Shown piece by piece: positions 8,101-12,703 of a DNA stretch of 20,179 bases. The first letter of the stretch is position 1; each line of letters starts with the position of its first letter. This DNA is from a virus: positions 1 through 20,179 of IMG/VR virus record IMGVR_UViG_3300010413_000216; one strand, 5' to 3'. Made by a program: the position numbers and the translations under genes. The notes beneath the pieces are model-generated. The model was not told where the DNA came from. It did no database searches and saw only the letters and a program-made list of their open reading frames with translations.

Positions 8101-9198
8101 ACCCTTCTGAACTCGCTGGGTGGCATGACCGTTGGAACGATGAAGGACTTCATCCGAGGGGAGGAGATGACGCCCGAGCGTGAGATGGCGTACGCACTCG
8201 GAGGTGCGCTGCCTCTGGCACTGGCGGGTAAGTACGTCACCGACAAGGTGCTGGCCGGGCGTGGAAGCTGGACGGACATCATGCCCGCTGCTTCTATCAT
8301 CGACGGGCATCTGGCGGCAGTGGCGAAGTTCATCACCAAGGGCGAACTGGAACCGCTGCTGGAGATGAGTGGGTGGGGCCGGACCCTGAAGGACTTCCTG
8401 ACGGGCACCGCGATCATCAGTGAGGCGGAAGCTGCTTACTCCCCGGAAGGCTACTCGGCTGTCCCTAGGGACGCTCAGGCTCTGGCGCCCGAGCCGGTCA
8501 AGGCAGAGAACAACCTGCCCGCTGGCTGGTCGCCGCTGGCTGAGCCCACCGCTGCGGAGTATAAGGGAATGAACGCCGCATCTTCTGCGGAGTTTAAGCC
8601 CATGATGACGAAGGACGGCAAGACACAACTCACTGTCCCTAAGGACATGCCCGCTAAGGAGACGCTGGATGTGTCGCGGGAACTGATCCGCAAGCGTGAA
8701 GGCGAGACCAACTACGTGTACAGCAATGCCATACCGGATGGTAAGGGCGGCTGGAAGTGGGACAAGCCAACCGCTGGTGTCGGCCACGTGCTCGTGGGTG
8801 ATGAGCGGAGCAAGTACCCGATGGGCAAGCCTCCCGGCGAGCCTAAGAAGGGTGCTCGTTGGATAGGCCCGAGCGTGGACGAGAAGGATGCCGAGGCGTG
8901 GTTCAGTAAGGATGGTACGAAGGCGTGGAATGAGGCAAGGAAGCAGGCCGCTGAGCTAGGACGGAAGGACATGGTGCCTGCACTCGCAAGCGTGATCTTC
9001 CAGCTGGGAACTAACTGGTATAAGGATGTGAAGCTGGCAGACGGAACCGTCAAGAAGGGACACAAGAACACGTGGAGATTGCTGAAGGAAGGACAGTGGC
9101 TCGAAGCTGCGAAGGAAGCCGCGAATAGCCAGTGGGCCAAGCAGACGCCTACCCGCGTGGATGACTTCCAGCGGGCAATCAGGAGCATCATAGAGTAG
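5179..9198 (+). CDS. Large internal virion protein with C-terminal GH24 lysozyme domain
   Basis: 1339 residues; the first ATG is at 5179 and a second at 5185, which is better spaced from an AGGT site, so the start is uncertain by two codons. Residues ~1-45 form a small acidic beta-like domain. Residues ~205-270 are Gly/Ala-rich and hydrophobic. Residues ~345-450 are highly charged and probably coiled coil. Residues ~1165-1339 match GH24 lysozymes: KREGE with catalytic Glu1174, DKPTAGVGH at 1195-1203, and a T4-lysozyme-like C-terminal pattern (FQLGTNW, LKEGQWLEAAKEA, WAKQTPTRVDDF). It would be ejected first and cut peptidoglycan during DNA entry, like T7 gp16, which instead carries an N-terminal transglycosylase. 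The usual GH24 Asp next to the VY motif appears to be Asn1183. Four GTCCYTARGGAC palindromes lie in this gene. Confidence 0.8.
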   Translation: MNMAQTELVTMQLPSGESVDVEVPTGWSDQQVTEYVDGLGLFSQAPQADVPKDTYRPEPSKGEQFLYGMASTPGLVEEAANLIEQKITPKLPERTRDVYEGGDVPMIDEQGAVQMDPRYAAQKVGSVTLPAVTEESIRAQQKQRKADVLAADFPNMQGREASAWVKAGSVTRMLTDMATFPLPFASQVKLGKFAADGGKLMSAEGRALYGSAMLEAGSTVGLFGAADAAIRNLADTGELKPGDVATAGLIAMSGGALVGPVLAAGGGKFMGWLNSRYGGKPVTPEEVGDAAEKAGKVLTPDEMRSLADAVNKAGARAKVEAATVDILHSPKTAMSVTKDGAKTRMLTKEEKKIRKEIRQAFAEDPEMADFLKREASMAVAERERQAAELERLGPTAYRLKQRLEAKQPLPNKVSKAMDEVQAQKIRDRQDAALAELELEASKAELPGNTKQVLEEGAARRQDGYDRPGILGNQEAMRDRKGNLRVAYQVGQKIAEMVASLSPRTAMAMRKVQTETNRNSAAVYRGMPRWLGDKEITKAFNKNREFQRAVGNSDEAAMDRIVPGSAQVYREEVKPVLQSMWRSRQVNGLPVLKDVLHPRAVRDVQGLRNKLGRKERDQWDEIVARWERDHPKQTMNEEDAAGLLGQIMGGRHLPIDRSRRIKEITAGAERFYVNPRAALIDAIARHQEMVAMQQFFKNHLGQEVQLGKILDSDDLKHMLSKAISDNEISGAEATRLAQLIAAWNGPARRSPRAWSRNLHNAISFEALGANPMSTLTQVADQFNNASKFGVRETLRAMWPGKRGDVALTAYDSGVRSLSHDIRTQEGFARAVRWGLRVMGFDQLDHKFSNQGSRLALRARMEQAKADPEKLYKEMTKWFEPESARKLVDDLKEGRVNPDIAALVANDVADVRPQGMLDMPEHYLNNPNGRVAYSLMSWTVNQMNYVRNRGLNEIEAGIRSKDMARVKAGAKVLAHITLLNSLGGMTVGTMKDFIRGEEMTPEREMAYALGGALPLALAGKYVTDKVLAGRGSWTDIMPAASIIDGHLAAVAKFITKGELEPLLEMSGWGRTLKDFLTGTAIISEAEAAYSPEGYSAVPRDAQALAPEPVKAENNLPAGWSPLAEPTAAEYKGMNAASSAEFKPMMTKDGKTQLTVPKDMPAKETLDVSRELIRKREGETNYVYSNAIPDGKGGWKWDKPTAGVGHVLVGDERSKYPMGKPPGEPKKGARWIGPSVDEKDAEAWFSKDGTKAWNEARKQAAELGRKDMVPALASVIFQLGTNWYKDVKLADGTVKKGHKNTWRLLKEGQWLEAAKEAANSQWAKQTPTRVDDFQRAIRSIIE
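5326..5337. repeat. Palindrome GTCCCTAAGGAC, site 1
   Basis: Matches GTCCYTARGGAC, flanked T/A (14-bp inverted repeat apart from the central C/A). It encodes VPKD (residues 50-53) in the linker after the N-terminal domain of the large internal virion protein. First copy in the window. Confidence 0.85.
6946..6957. repeat. Palindrome GTCCTTAAGGAC, site 2
   Basis: Perfect 12-bp palindrome, encoding VLKD (590-593) of the large internal virion protein. Confidence 0.85.
8461..8472. repeat. Palindrome GTCCCTAGGGAC, site 3
   Basis: Perfect 12-bp palindrome encoding VPRD (1095-1098), in the Pro/Ala-rich linker before the lysozyme domain; only 174 bases from site 4. Confidence 0.85.
8635..8646. repeat. 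Palindrome GTCCCTAAGGAC, site 4
   Basis: Encodes VPKD (1153-1156), immediately before Met1157 and the GH24 domain; flanked T/A. Confidence 0.85.
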
Positions 9199-9200
9199 AC

Positions 9201-9230
9201 CGAGTCGGGGGCCGCAAGGCCCCCTTCTCG
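9201..9230. terminator. Hairpin at convergent gene junction, probable bidirectional terminator
   Basis: GGGGGCC (9207-9213), loop GCAA, GGCCCCC (9218-9224) form a perfect 7-bp stem. An outer CGAG/CTCG pairing (9201-9204 with 9227-9230) extends it across a 2-nt internal mismatch. It lies in the 40 bases between the stop of the + strand virion gene (9198) and the stop of the last - strand gene (9239), so it can end both transcripts. The T tract is weak on either strand, so termination efficiency is uncertain. Confidence 0.75.
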
Positions 9231-9238
9231 TTTGTGGG

Positions 9239-9295
9239 TTACTGAGAATGGATGATGTAGATCACGAAGATCGCGAGCAGCACCCAGCCCATCAT
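9239..9295 (-). CDS. 18-residue hydrophobic micropeptide
   Basis: MMGWVLLAIFVIYIIHSQ, then TAA. A 12-residue run (W4 to I15) is hydrophobic, enough for a short membrane segment. Its ATG overlaps the stop of the upstream gene as ATGA (9292-9295), and GGGA lies five bases upstream, the same arrangement as most genes of this operon. It is the last frame before the terminator hairpin and follows two membrane protein genes, so an accessory lysis or membrane role is possible. No family is recognised. A chance frame of this size is possible; the coupling and composition argue for translation. Confidence 0.45.
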   Translation of the reverse strand: MMGWVLLAIFVIYIIHSQ

Positions 9296-9555
9296 GCTTC
9301 CCGCCTCTTGATGATCAGGCCGCGTACCTGCACAAGCTCCGTTACCAAGATCGCGGCAGCGTCCTTGTGCTCCGCCAAGTCCATCTTCTGGGCGGCGACC
9401 TGAACCGCGTTCAGGAGGGCGAGTGACGTCTCCATCATCTCCATCTTGTACTGGTGCTGCTTCATGGCTTCGGCCTTCCAGCCGTGCCACATGTAGACGG
9501 CAGCAGCACTGATGAGGCCGAGCACGCCGATAGAGATCATTGTGAGGTATTCCAT
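9292..9555 (-). CDS. Small membrane-anchored helical protein (spanin or holin accessory candidate)
   Basis: 87 residues. Residues ~4-22 form one N-terminal membrane segment (TMISIGVLGLISAAAVYMW). The rest is charged and helical (HQYKMEMMETSLALLNAVQ..., KDAAAILVTELVQVRGLIIKRREA), possibly coiled coil. This N-anchor plus helical-domain design is that of inner-membrane spanins (Rz), though it is shorter than lambda Rz (about 150 aa). It starts one base after the holin stop (TGA T ATG) with GGGAAG as ribosome binding site. Adjacent placement to a holin supports a lysis role. Alternatives are an antiholin or an unrelated small membrane protein; no diagnostic motif separates them. Confidence 0.5.
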   Translation of the reverse strand: MEYLTMISIGVLGLISAAAVYMWHGWKAEAMKQHQYKMEMMETSLALLNAVQVAAQKMDLAEHKDAAAILVTELVQVRGLIIKRREA

Positions 9556-9556
9556 A

Positions 9557-9958
9557 TCATGACTTCCCGAAGTAAAGGCCCGCTACTGCTGCGGCCATGT
9601 GAGTGTCAAGCGGAGTGATCGGAACCCCCGCTACCGTGTACAGAACCGTACCTGCGGACGAGGAGAATAAGCCCCACAAATAGGAGACCTCCTGCCCCGA
9701 CCCAAAGACTACTACGGGTGCGCCACCCAACGCCGCGAGCTTCGGCAATAGTACTACCGCAAAGACTACGGTCAGTGCTAGCGTCCGTCTCGTGAACTGA
9801 AAGGCCTGCGTCCCGCTGTTGCTTCGCTCGATCGCCTGCTGGTTGAAGGCAGCGAGCATCTGCCGGTGGGCTTCGGCCCGCGCCGTCATCCACTTGCCCA
9901 CCATTCCAAGAGCGGTACTCGCTCCCATAGTGAGCATCTCCAAGGGTATCGGCACCAT
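9557..9958 (-). CDS. Holin, 3TM (GTA_holin_3TM-like)
   Basis: 133 residues. Residues ~5-25 are amphipathic and hydrophobic, then a charged helix, then QFTRR at 54-58 immediately before a strong membrane segment (LALTVVFAVVLLPKLAAL, 60-77). A second hydrophobic stretch lies at about 93-112, and the C-terminus has ITPLDTHMAAAVAGLYFG. The W/FTRR-membrane segment-LPK...TPLDTH...YFG pattern is one I associate with the three-helix holin family of phages and gene transfer agents. The role would be timed permeabilisation of the inner membrane. The start overlaps the upstream stop as TGATG, with AAGGA nine bases upstream. No endolysin gene is adjacent, which is unusual for a lysis cassette. Confidence 0.65.
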   Translation of the reverse strand: MVPIPLEMLTMGASTALGMVGKWMTARAEAHRQMLAAFNQQAIERSNSGTQAFQFTRRTLALTVVFAVVLLPKLAALGGAPVVVFGSGQEVSYLWGLFSSSAGTVLYTVAGVPITPLDTHMAAAVAGLYFGKS

Positions 9959-10064
9959 CAGCTGTCGTCCTTATCTGGCCCGTACATGCAGTACTCAGTG
10001 CAACCATCACCGCGAGTGTTGCAGAAGCTGCAGTAGTCGTCCACCAGTTCGTACGTGCCCTCAT
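9606..10064 (-). other. Overlapping reading frame with lipoprotein-like N-terminus (embedded o-spanin candidate)
   Basis: An out-of-frame ORF begins at 10064 inside the diphosphohydrolase gene and runs on through most of the holin gene. Its N-terminus has Arg2/Arg4, a moderately hydrophobic stretch (AASATLAVMVAL) and LSTAC with Cys27. This resembles a lipoprotein signal peptide, but Leu is at -4 rather than the usual -3. GAGGGG lies about nine bases upstream of the ATG. Rz1-type outer-membrane spanins are often embedded this way and lie next to holins. The C-terminal half looks like a by-product of the holin frame, so this may be a chance ORF. Confidence 0.25.
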
Positions 10065-10452
10065 CTCCGATACCCCTCAGGTGCTCCGGCAGGAACCCCT
10101 CCTGCTCCGGGTGGTAGTAGTTATCCTTCCAAGCGTCCCTAGGGACAACCACCTCCTTCTCCAGTTCCTTCTCCAGCATGGCGAGTGCCCGCCACGCCAC
10201 CTTGGCTAGGTGCGAGACCCCGTCCGTGTCCATCGGCACGTTGGCGGCGTGGTCTGTGAGGTGCCGCATGAGGGCATCCAGCTCGTCTTGCGACTTGCTG
10301 CGGTCCCAATGCAGCGGCTGTCCGGGGTTGTGCTGGTCGTTCCCGATCTTCGAGAGGCGAGCCACTTCTGCCAGCGCGTGGGGAAAGTAGGCCACGCAGC
10401 CGGAGTAGATGGGGATTGCTTTGCGGGTCTTTGCATCAGTCGGTAAGCTCAT
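9958..10452 (-). CDS. dATP/dGTP diphosphohydrolase-family protein (DUF5664-like, MazZ-related)
   Basis: 164 residues from the ATG at 10452, which overlaps the upstream stop (ATGA, 10449-10452) and has GGAG nine bases upstream. Residues ~10-100 carry the family pattern I recognise: RKAIPIYSG, AYFPHALAEVARLS, GNDQHNPGQPLHW, RHL, TDGVSHLAKVAWRALAMLE. Phage members are annotated as dATP/dGTP diphosphohydrolases; MazZ of 2-aminoadenine phages removes diphosphate from (d)GTP to supply dGMP for dZ synthesis. The His/Asp/Glu residues of this block are the likely metal and substrate ligands. The C-terminal tail has Cys141, Cys144, Cys151 and Cys155, a possible zinc site outside the usual domain. A GTCCCTAGGGAC palindrome encodes VPRD (103-106) at the domain-tail junction. 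Activity on dATP or dGTP is not proven by sequence. Confidence 0.75.
   Translation of the reverse strand: MSLPTDAKTRKAIPIYSGCVAYFPHALAEVARLSKIGNDQHNPGQPLHWDRSKSQDELDALMRHLTDHAANVPMDTDGVSHLAKVAWRALAMLEKELEKEVVVPRDAWKDNYYHPEQEGFLPEHLRGIGDEGTYELVDDYCSFCNTRGDGCTEYCMYGPDKDDS
10135..10146. repeat. Palindrome GTCCCTAGGGAC, site 5
   Basis: Perfect palindrome, encoding VPRD at the border between the conserved domain and the Cys-rich tail of the diphosphohydrolase-family protein (- strand gene). Confidence 0.85.
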
Positions 10453-11150
10453 CGTGATGGTCTCCAGTAGTCTACGTGGCAGTCTAGGCCTCGTGTCATA
10501 ACCTCGGCGTCTATCTCTGACATGCCCTTCGCCGCCAGTATCTCCCGCTCGTACTCGATGCGCTTGACGCACTCCCCGAGTATGTAGCGGCGATGGTGAT
10601 GGTCGGTCAGGGACTCCTCCGCAACCATCTGCGCCCACTGTAGCTCGCCCCAAAGGGGGTCGCGGTATCGAGCGCAGAGCATCCATGCGATATGGGACGG
10701 ACGGTACTCGTGTATCCAGCTGAACTTCGCCGGGTCCCACGCGAGTATGTCGATGGTGTGAAGGAAGCGGTGGGCGTTGAGCAACTCCTCGCTACTCAGT
10801 GACACGATCTCTCCCACGTCCAGCGGGAGCTTCAGCGATAGCGAGGTCATCGCTACCACGTTAGTGCCGAGCCCGGTACGTGTCACGTTGGACACGATCG
10901 GGACGGCCAGCCTGTCACCCTTCGCCAACCTGTACGGGTTACCCCACTCCGTGGTAGGAGAAGGCGGTAGTTCCTCCACCGCCTCCCCGAACCCAATGGA
11001 AATGGCGTCGGTCGTCACGCTATGATCGGCCATGCCCACGGTTGCTCCTGCCACCTTTTGAGACGCTTGCAGATCGCTGCTTGCCAACTGACGGCTTGCC
11101 TTCAGGAGCATGTCGCGATACGTGAGCGGCCTCTTGCTGGGTGATGGCAT
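10449..11150 (-). CDS. Conserved-looking protein of unknown function, 233 aa
   Basis: Start at 11150, supported by a near-perfect AGGAGGTG ribosome binding site five bases upstream, even though this places the first 131 bases inside the preceding gene. Residues 1-60 are polar and probably flexible. The C-terminal part (about 110-233) is helical and Trp/His/Tyr-rich (FSWIHEYRPSHIAWMLCAR, DHHHRRYILGECVKRIEYE). No catalytic motif, membrane segment or known domain is recognised. It ends ATGA-coupled to the diphosphohydrolase gene, so the two are co-translated, which may hint at a role in nucleotide or DNA metabolism; this is only an inference from position. Confidence 0.7.
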   Translation of the reverse strand: MPSPSKRPLTYRDMLLKASRQLASSDLQASQKVAGATVGMADHSVTTDAISIGFGEAVEELPPSPTTEWGNPYRLAKGDRLAVPIVSNVTRTGLGTNVVAMTSLSLKLPLDVGEIVSLSSEELLNAHRFLHTIDILAWDPAKFSWIHEYRPSHIAWMLCARYRDPLWGELQWAQMVAEESLTDHHHRRYILGECVKRIEYEREILAAKGMSEIDAEVMTRGLDCHVDYWRPSR

Positions 11151-11340
11151 CCGGCACCTCCTGATAGTTGTCCTGCGGGCGGATCACATCCGCTGCGTGG
11201 GACTCCGACACGGTGATGAACCGGCTTGGCTCTGTGGCGTACAACTCCCGAAGCTCAGCCGACGTGTACTGGATGCGGACCACTTCGATGTAGTCCTCGT
11301 GCTCGATCTGCTTGGTCTTGCGCTTGATGAATGTCGGCAT
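11020..11340 (-). CDS. Small protein of unknown function, 106 aa, long 3' overlap
   Basis: Starts at 11340, four bases after the upstream stop, with GGAG eight bases before the ATG. Residues 1-65 look like a normal mixed alpha/beta protein (MPTFIKRKTKQIEHEDYIEV, YTSAELRELYATEPSRF). The last ~43 residues (after EVPDA) share DNA with the next gene and are Ser/Arg/Lys/Gly-rich, as expected of a tail constrained by another frame. No family is recognised. The basic tail could touch nucleic acid, but may only reflect the overlap. Confidence 0.6.
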   Translation of the reverse strand: MPTFIKRKTKQIEHEDYIEVVRIQYTSAELRELYATEPSRFITVSESHAADVIRPQDNYQEVPDAITQQEAAHVSRHAPEGKPSVGKQRSASVSKGGRSNRGHGRS

Positions 11341-11344
11341 GGTG

Positions 11345-11608
11345 TTACTCCGTCAGGGCTTCGATCTTGCGGGACAGGGCCTGCGCCTTGGCGGCGTCGG
11401 CTTCGTACTCGTCGAGCTTCTCCTCAAGGGCGTTGACCGACTCCCGCATCCGGGCTTCCATCTTCTGGATGGCGAGGTGAGTGTCGTGCTCGATCGTGAT
11501 CATGCGCTCCTCGGCACTCGCGGCCCGCGCAAGCTGCTCGTCGGCGGCTCGCTTGAGGGCGGAGTTGAGGAACTTCAGGACGGCAATGGCGATCTTGTAA
11601 ACGTACAT
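11345..11608 (-). CDS. Small coiled-coil protein, 87 aa
   Basis: MYVYKIAIAVLKFLNSALKR is an amphipathic, weakly hydrophobic N-terminus. Residues ~20-87 are almost entirely helical and charged with heptad-like spacing (MEARMRESVNALEEKLDEYE, AKAQALSRKIEALTE). GGAG sits seven bases before the ATG. The 14-bp palindrome TGTCCCTAGGGACA lies just upstream (11622-11635), the only intergenic copy in the window, so expression of this gene might be controlled through it. No family is recognised; a scaffold, membrane-associated or regulatory coiled coil are all possible. Confidence 0.65.
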   Translation of the reverse strand: MYVYKIAIAVLKFLNSALKRAADEQLARAASAEERMITIEHDTHLAIQKMEARMRESVNALEEKLDEYEADAAKAQALSRKIEALTE

Positions 11609-11622
11609 GGATAGGCTCCAGT

Positions 11623-11634
11623 GTCCCTAGGGAC
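11623..11634. repeat. Palindrome GTCCCTAGGGAC, site 6, intergenic
   Basis: Perfect palindrome extended to 14 bp (TGTCCCTAGGGACA, 11622-11635). It lies in the 28-base gap between the metallophosphoesterase stop and the coiled-coil gene, just upstream of that gene's ribosome binding site. The only copy not in coding sequence. Confidence 0.9.
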
Positions 11635-11636
11635 AG

Positions 11637-12440
11637 TTAGTCAACGATGTAGTGGCGGTCGGTCATGGTGAGGAACTCCCGCAGGGAGACTCCCTCGTAG
11701 CGCTGGCACAGGCTGTCGAGCGACACCAGCTTGATGTCGTAGTCGCCTCGGTTCACCCCGTACTTCATGACTATGCCGTTCCAATGATCGTGCCCTTGCG
11801 GCCCGAGGTACTTCTCACGATGCAGGTAGCAGCTGCCAGAGATCAGGCCGTGCTGGCGACGCCCGTTGTTGAGCGTCCGCATGCCGTAGTCGATGCCCTG
11901 CTTGTGCCCGGCAGTGAAGGACACGCCCACGTTCTTAAGCTGTGTCTGGATCATGCCGCCCCAAGGGCGCCCGGTTGCCGGGTTGTAGAAGTAGTGCGAG
12001 TACAGCACCCCGTCTATCTCCACCGGCACGAGGAAGTCGTGGACGTGGTTATAGTAGTAGTCGTACTTGAGGTGCTTCTTATCGACAAAGCCGCTAAGCT
12101 CTGGGTTGTCCTGCACGAAGCGGTCGATCCGGTTCTCGTGGTTGCCGTACAGGATGTGGGCCTCGATGTTCTCGTGCTGGCCCGACTCCCACCACGGGAG
12201 GACAAGCAGTTCGTTGGCGGCGATCGCGGCCTCGATGTCCTTCTCGAAGCGACGCCCCTCAAAGTCCAGCTTCTTGCGGTCCCACGAGGACAGGCTGCTG
12301 ATGTCCGCGTGGTCACCGAGGTTGACGACGACGTTGGGGTTCTTCTCCGCGATGTACTTGCCGATCCACTCGCAGTGATTCAGGATGACGCCCGGCTTCA
12401 CTTGCAAGTCGGGGATGATCAGGTGTCGGATGCTTTGCAT
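11637..12440 (-). CDS. Calcineurin-like metallophosphoesterase
   Basis: 267 residues from the ATG at 12440, chosen for its AGAGGAAG site and TGATG overlap with the upstream stop; an in-frame start at 12497 lies inside the upstream gene. Metallophosphoesterase motifs appear in order: PDLQ at 10-13 (the DxH position, with Gln for His), NLGDHAD at 40-46, YGNHE at 98-102, SHY with His149, and AGHKQG at 177-182 (the GHxH position, last His replaced by Gln). The dinuclear metal site is therefore mostly intact. Members cleave phosphomono- or diesters, including DNA ends and cyclic nucleotides; the substrate cannot be told from sequence. Its place next to endonuclease I, exonuclease and polymerase suggests DNA processing. 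Confidence 0.85.
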   Translation of the reverse strand: MQSIRHLIIPDLQVKPGVILNHCEWIGKYIAEKNPNVVVNLGDHADISSLSSWDRKKLDFEGRRFEKDIEAAIAANELLVLPWWESGQHENIEAHILYGNHENRIDRFVQDNPELSGFVDKKHLKYDYYYNHVHDFLVPVEIDGVLYSHYFYNPATGRPWGGMIQTQLKNVGVSFTAGHKQGIDYGMRTLNNGRRQHGLISGSCYLHREKYLGPQGHDHWNGIVMKYGVNRGDYDIKLVSLDSLCQRYEGVSLREFLTMTDRHYIVD

Positions 12441-12703
12441 CAGTTCTTCCTCTTGACGTAGTTGTGGTGCAGGTACATGGCGAGCATGGCGCCACACCCG
12501 GCGCCTGCTCCCATTCCCAACACGGCAAGGATTGCGTAGCCCTGCGTTGCGATCACCGAGATCACGTAGACCTCGGTTGCCGCCATGCCCATGCTTGTTG
12601 GGAACACCCAGATGTAGTTATCAAACGCCACATTCCTTTGCTGGAACGCCTTCAGGAACACGAAGACGAACGACGCTCCGAACAAAGTAGCTGCGTGTAT
12701 CAT
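12440..12703 (-). CDS. Small multi-pass membrane protein, 87 aa
   Basis: Start at 12703, ATGA-coupled to the endonuclease I stop; the longer in-frame ORF from 12766 lies inside that gene. Three hydrophobic stretches are seen: ~6-20 (TLFGASFVFVFLKAF), ~33-52 (VFPTSMGMAATEVYVISVIA) and ~55-78 (YAILAVLGMGAGAGCGAMLAMYL), ending in a basic tail (KRKN), suggesting a three-helix inner-membrane protein. The conserved-looking FLKAFQQRNV motif sits between helices. The location inside the DNA-metabolism cluster is odd for a membrane protein; membrane tethering of replication or a second holin-like role are both possible. Function is unknown. Confidence 0.7.
   Translation of the reverse strand: MIHAATLFGASFVFVFLKAFQQRNVAFDNYIWVFPTSMGMAATEVYVISVIATQGYAILAVLGMGAGAGCGAMLAMYLHHNYVKRKN

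Noticed and set aside
7555-8787. Antisense ORF of 410 codons opposite the internal virion/lysozyme gene
   Set aside because: It covers the GH24-encoding strand in reverse; composition and lack of a start signal mark it as a shadow.
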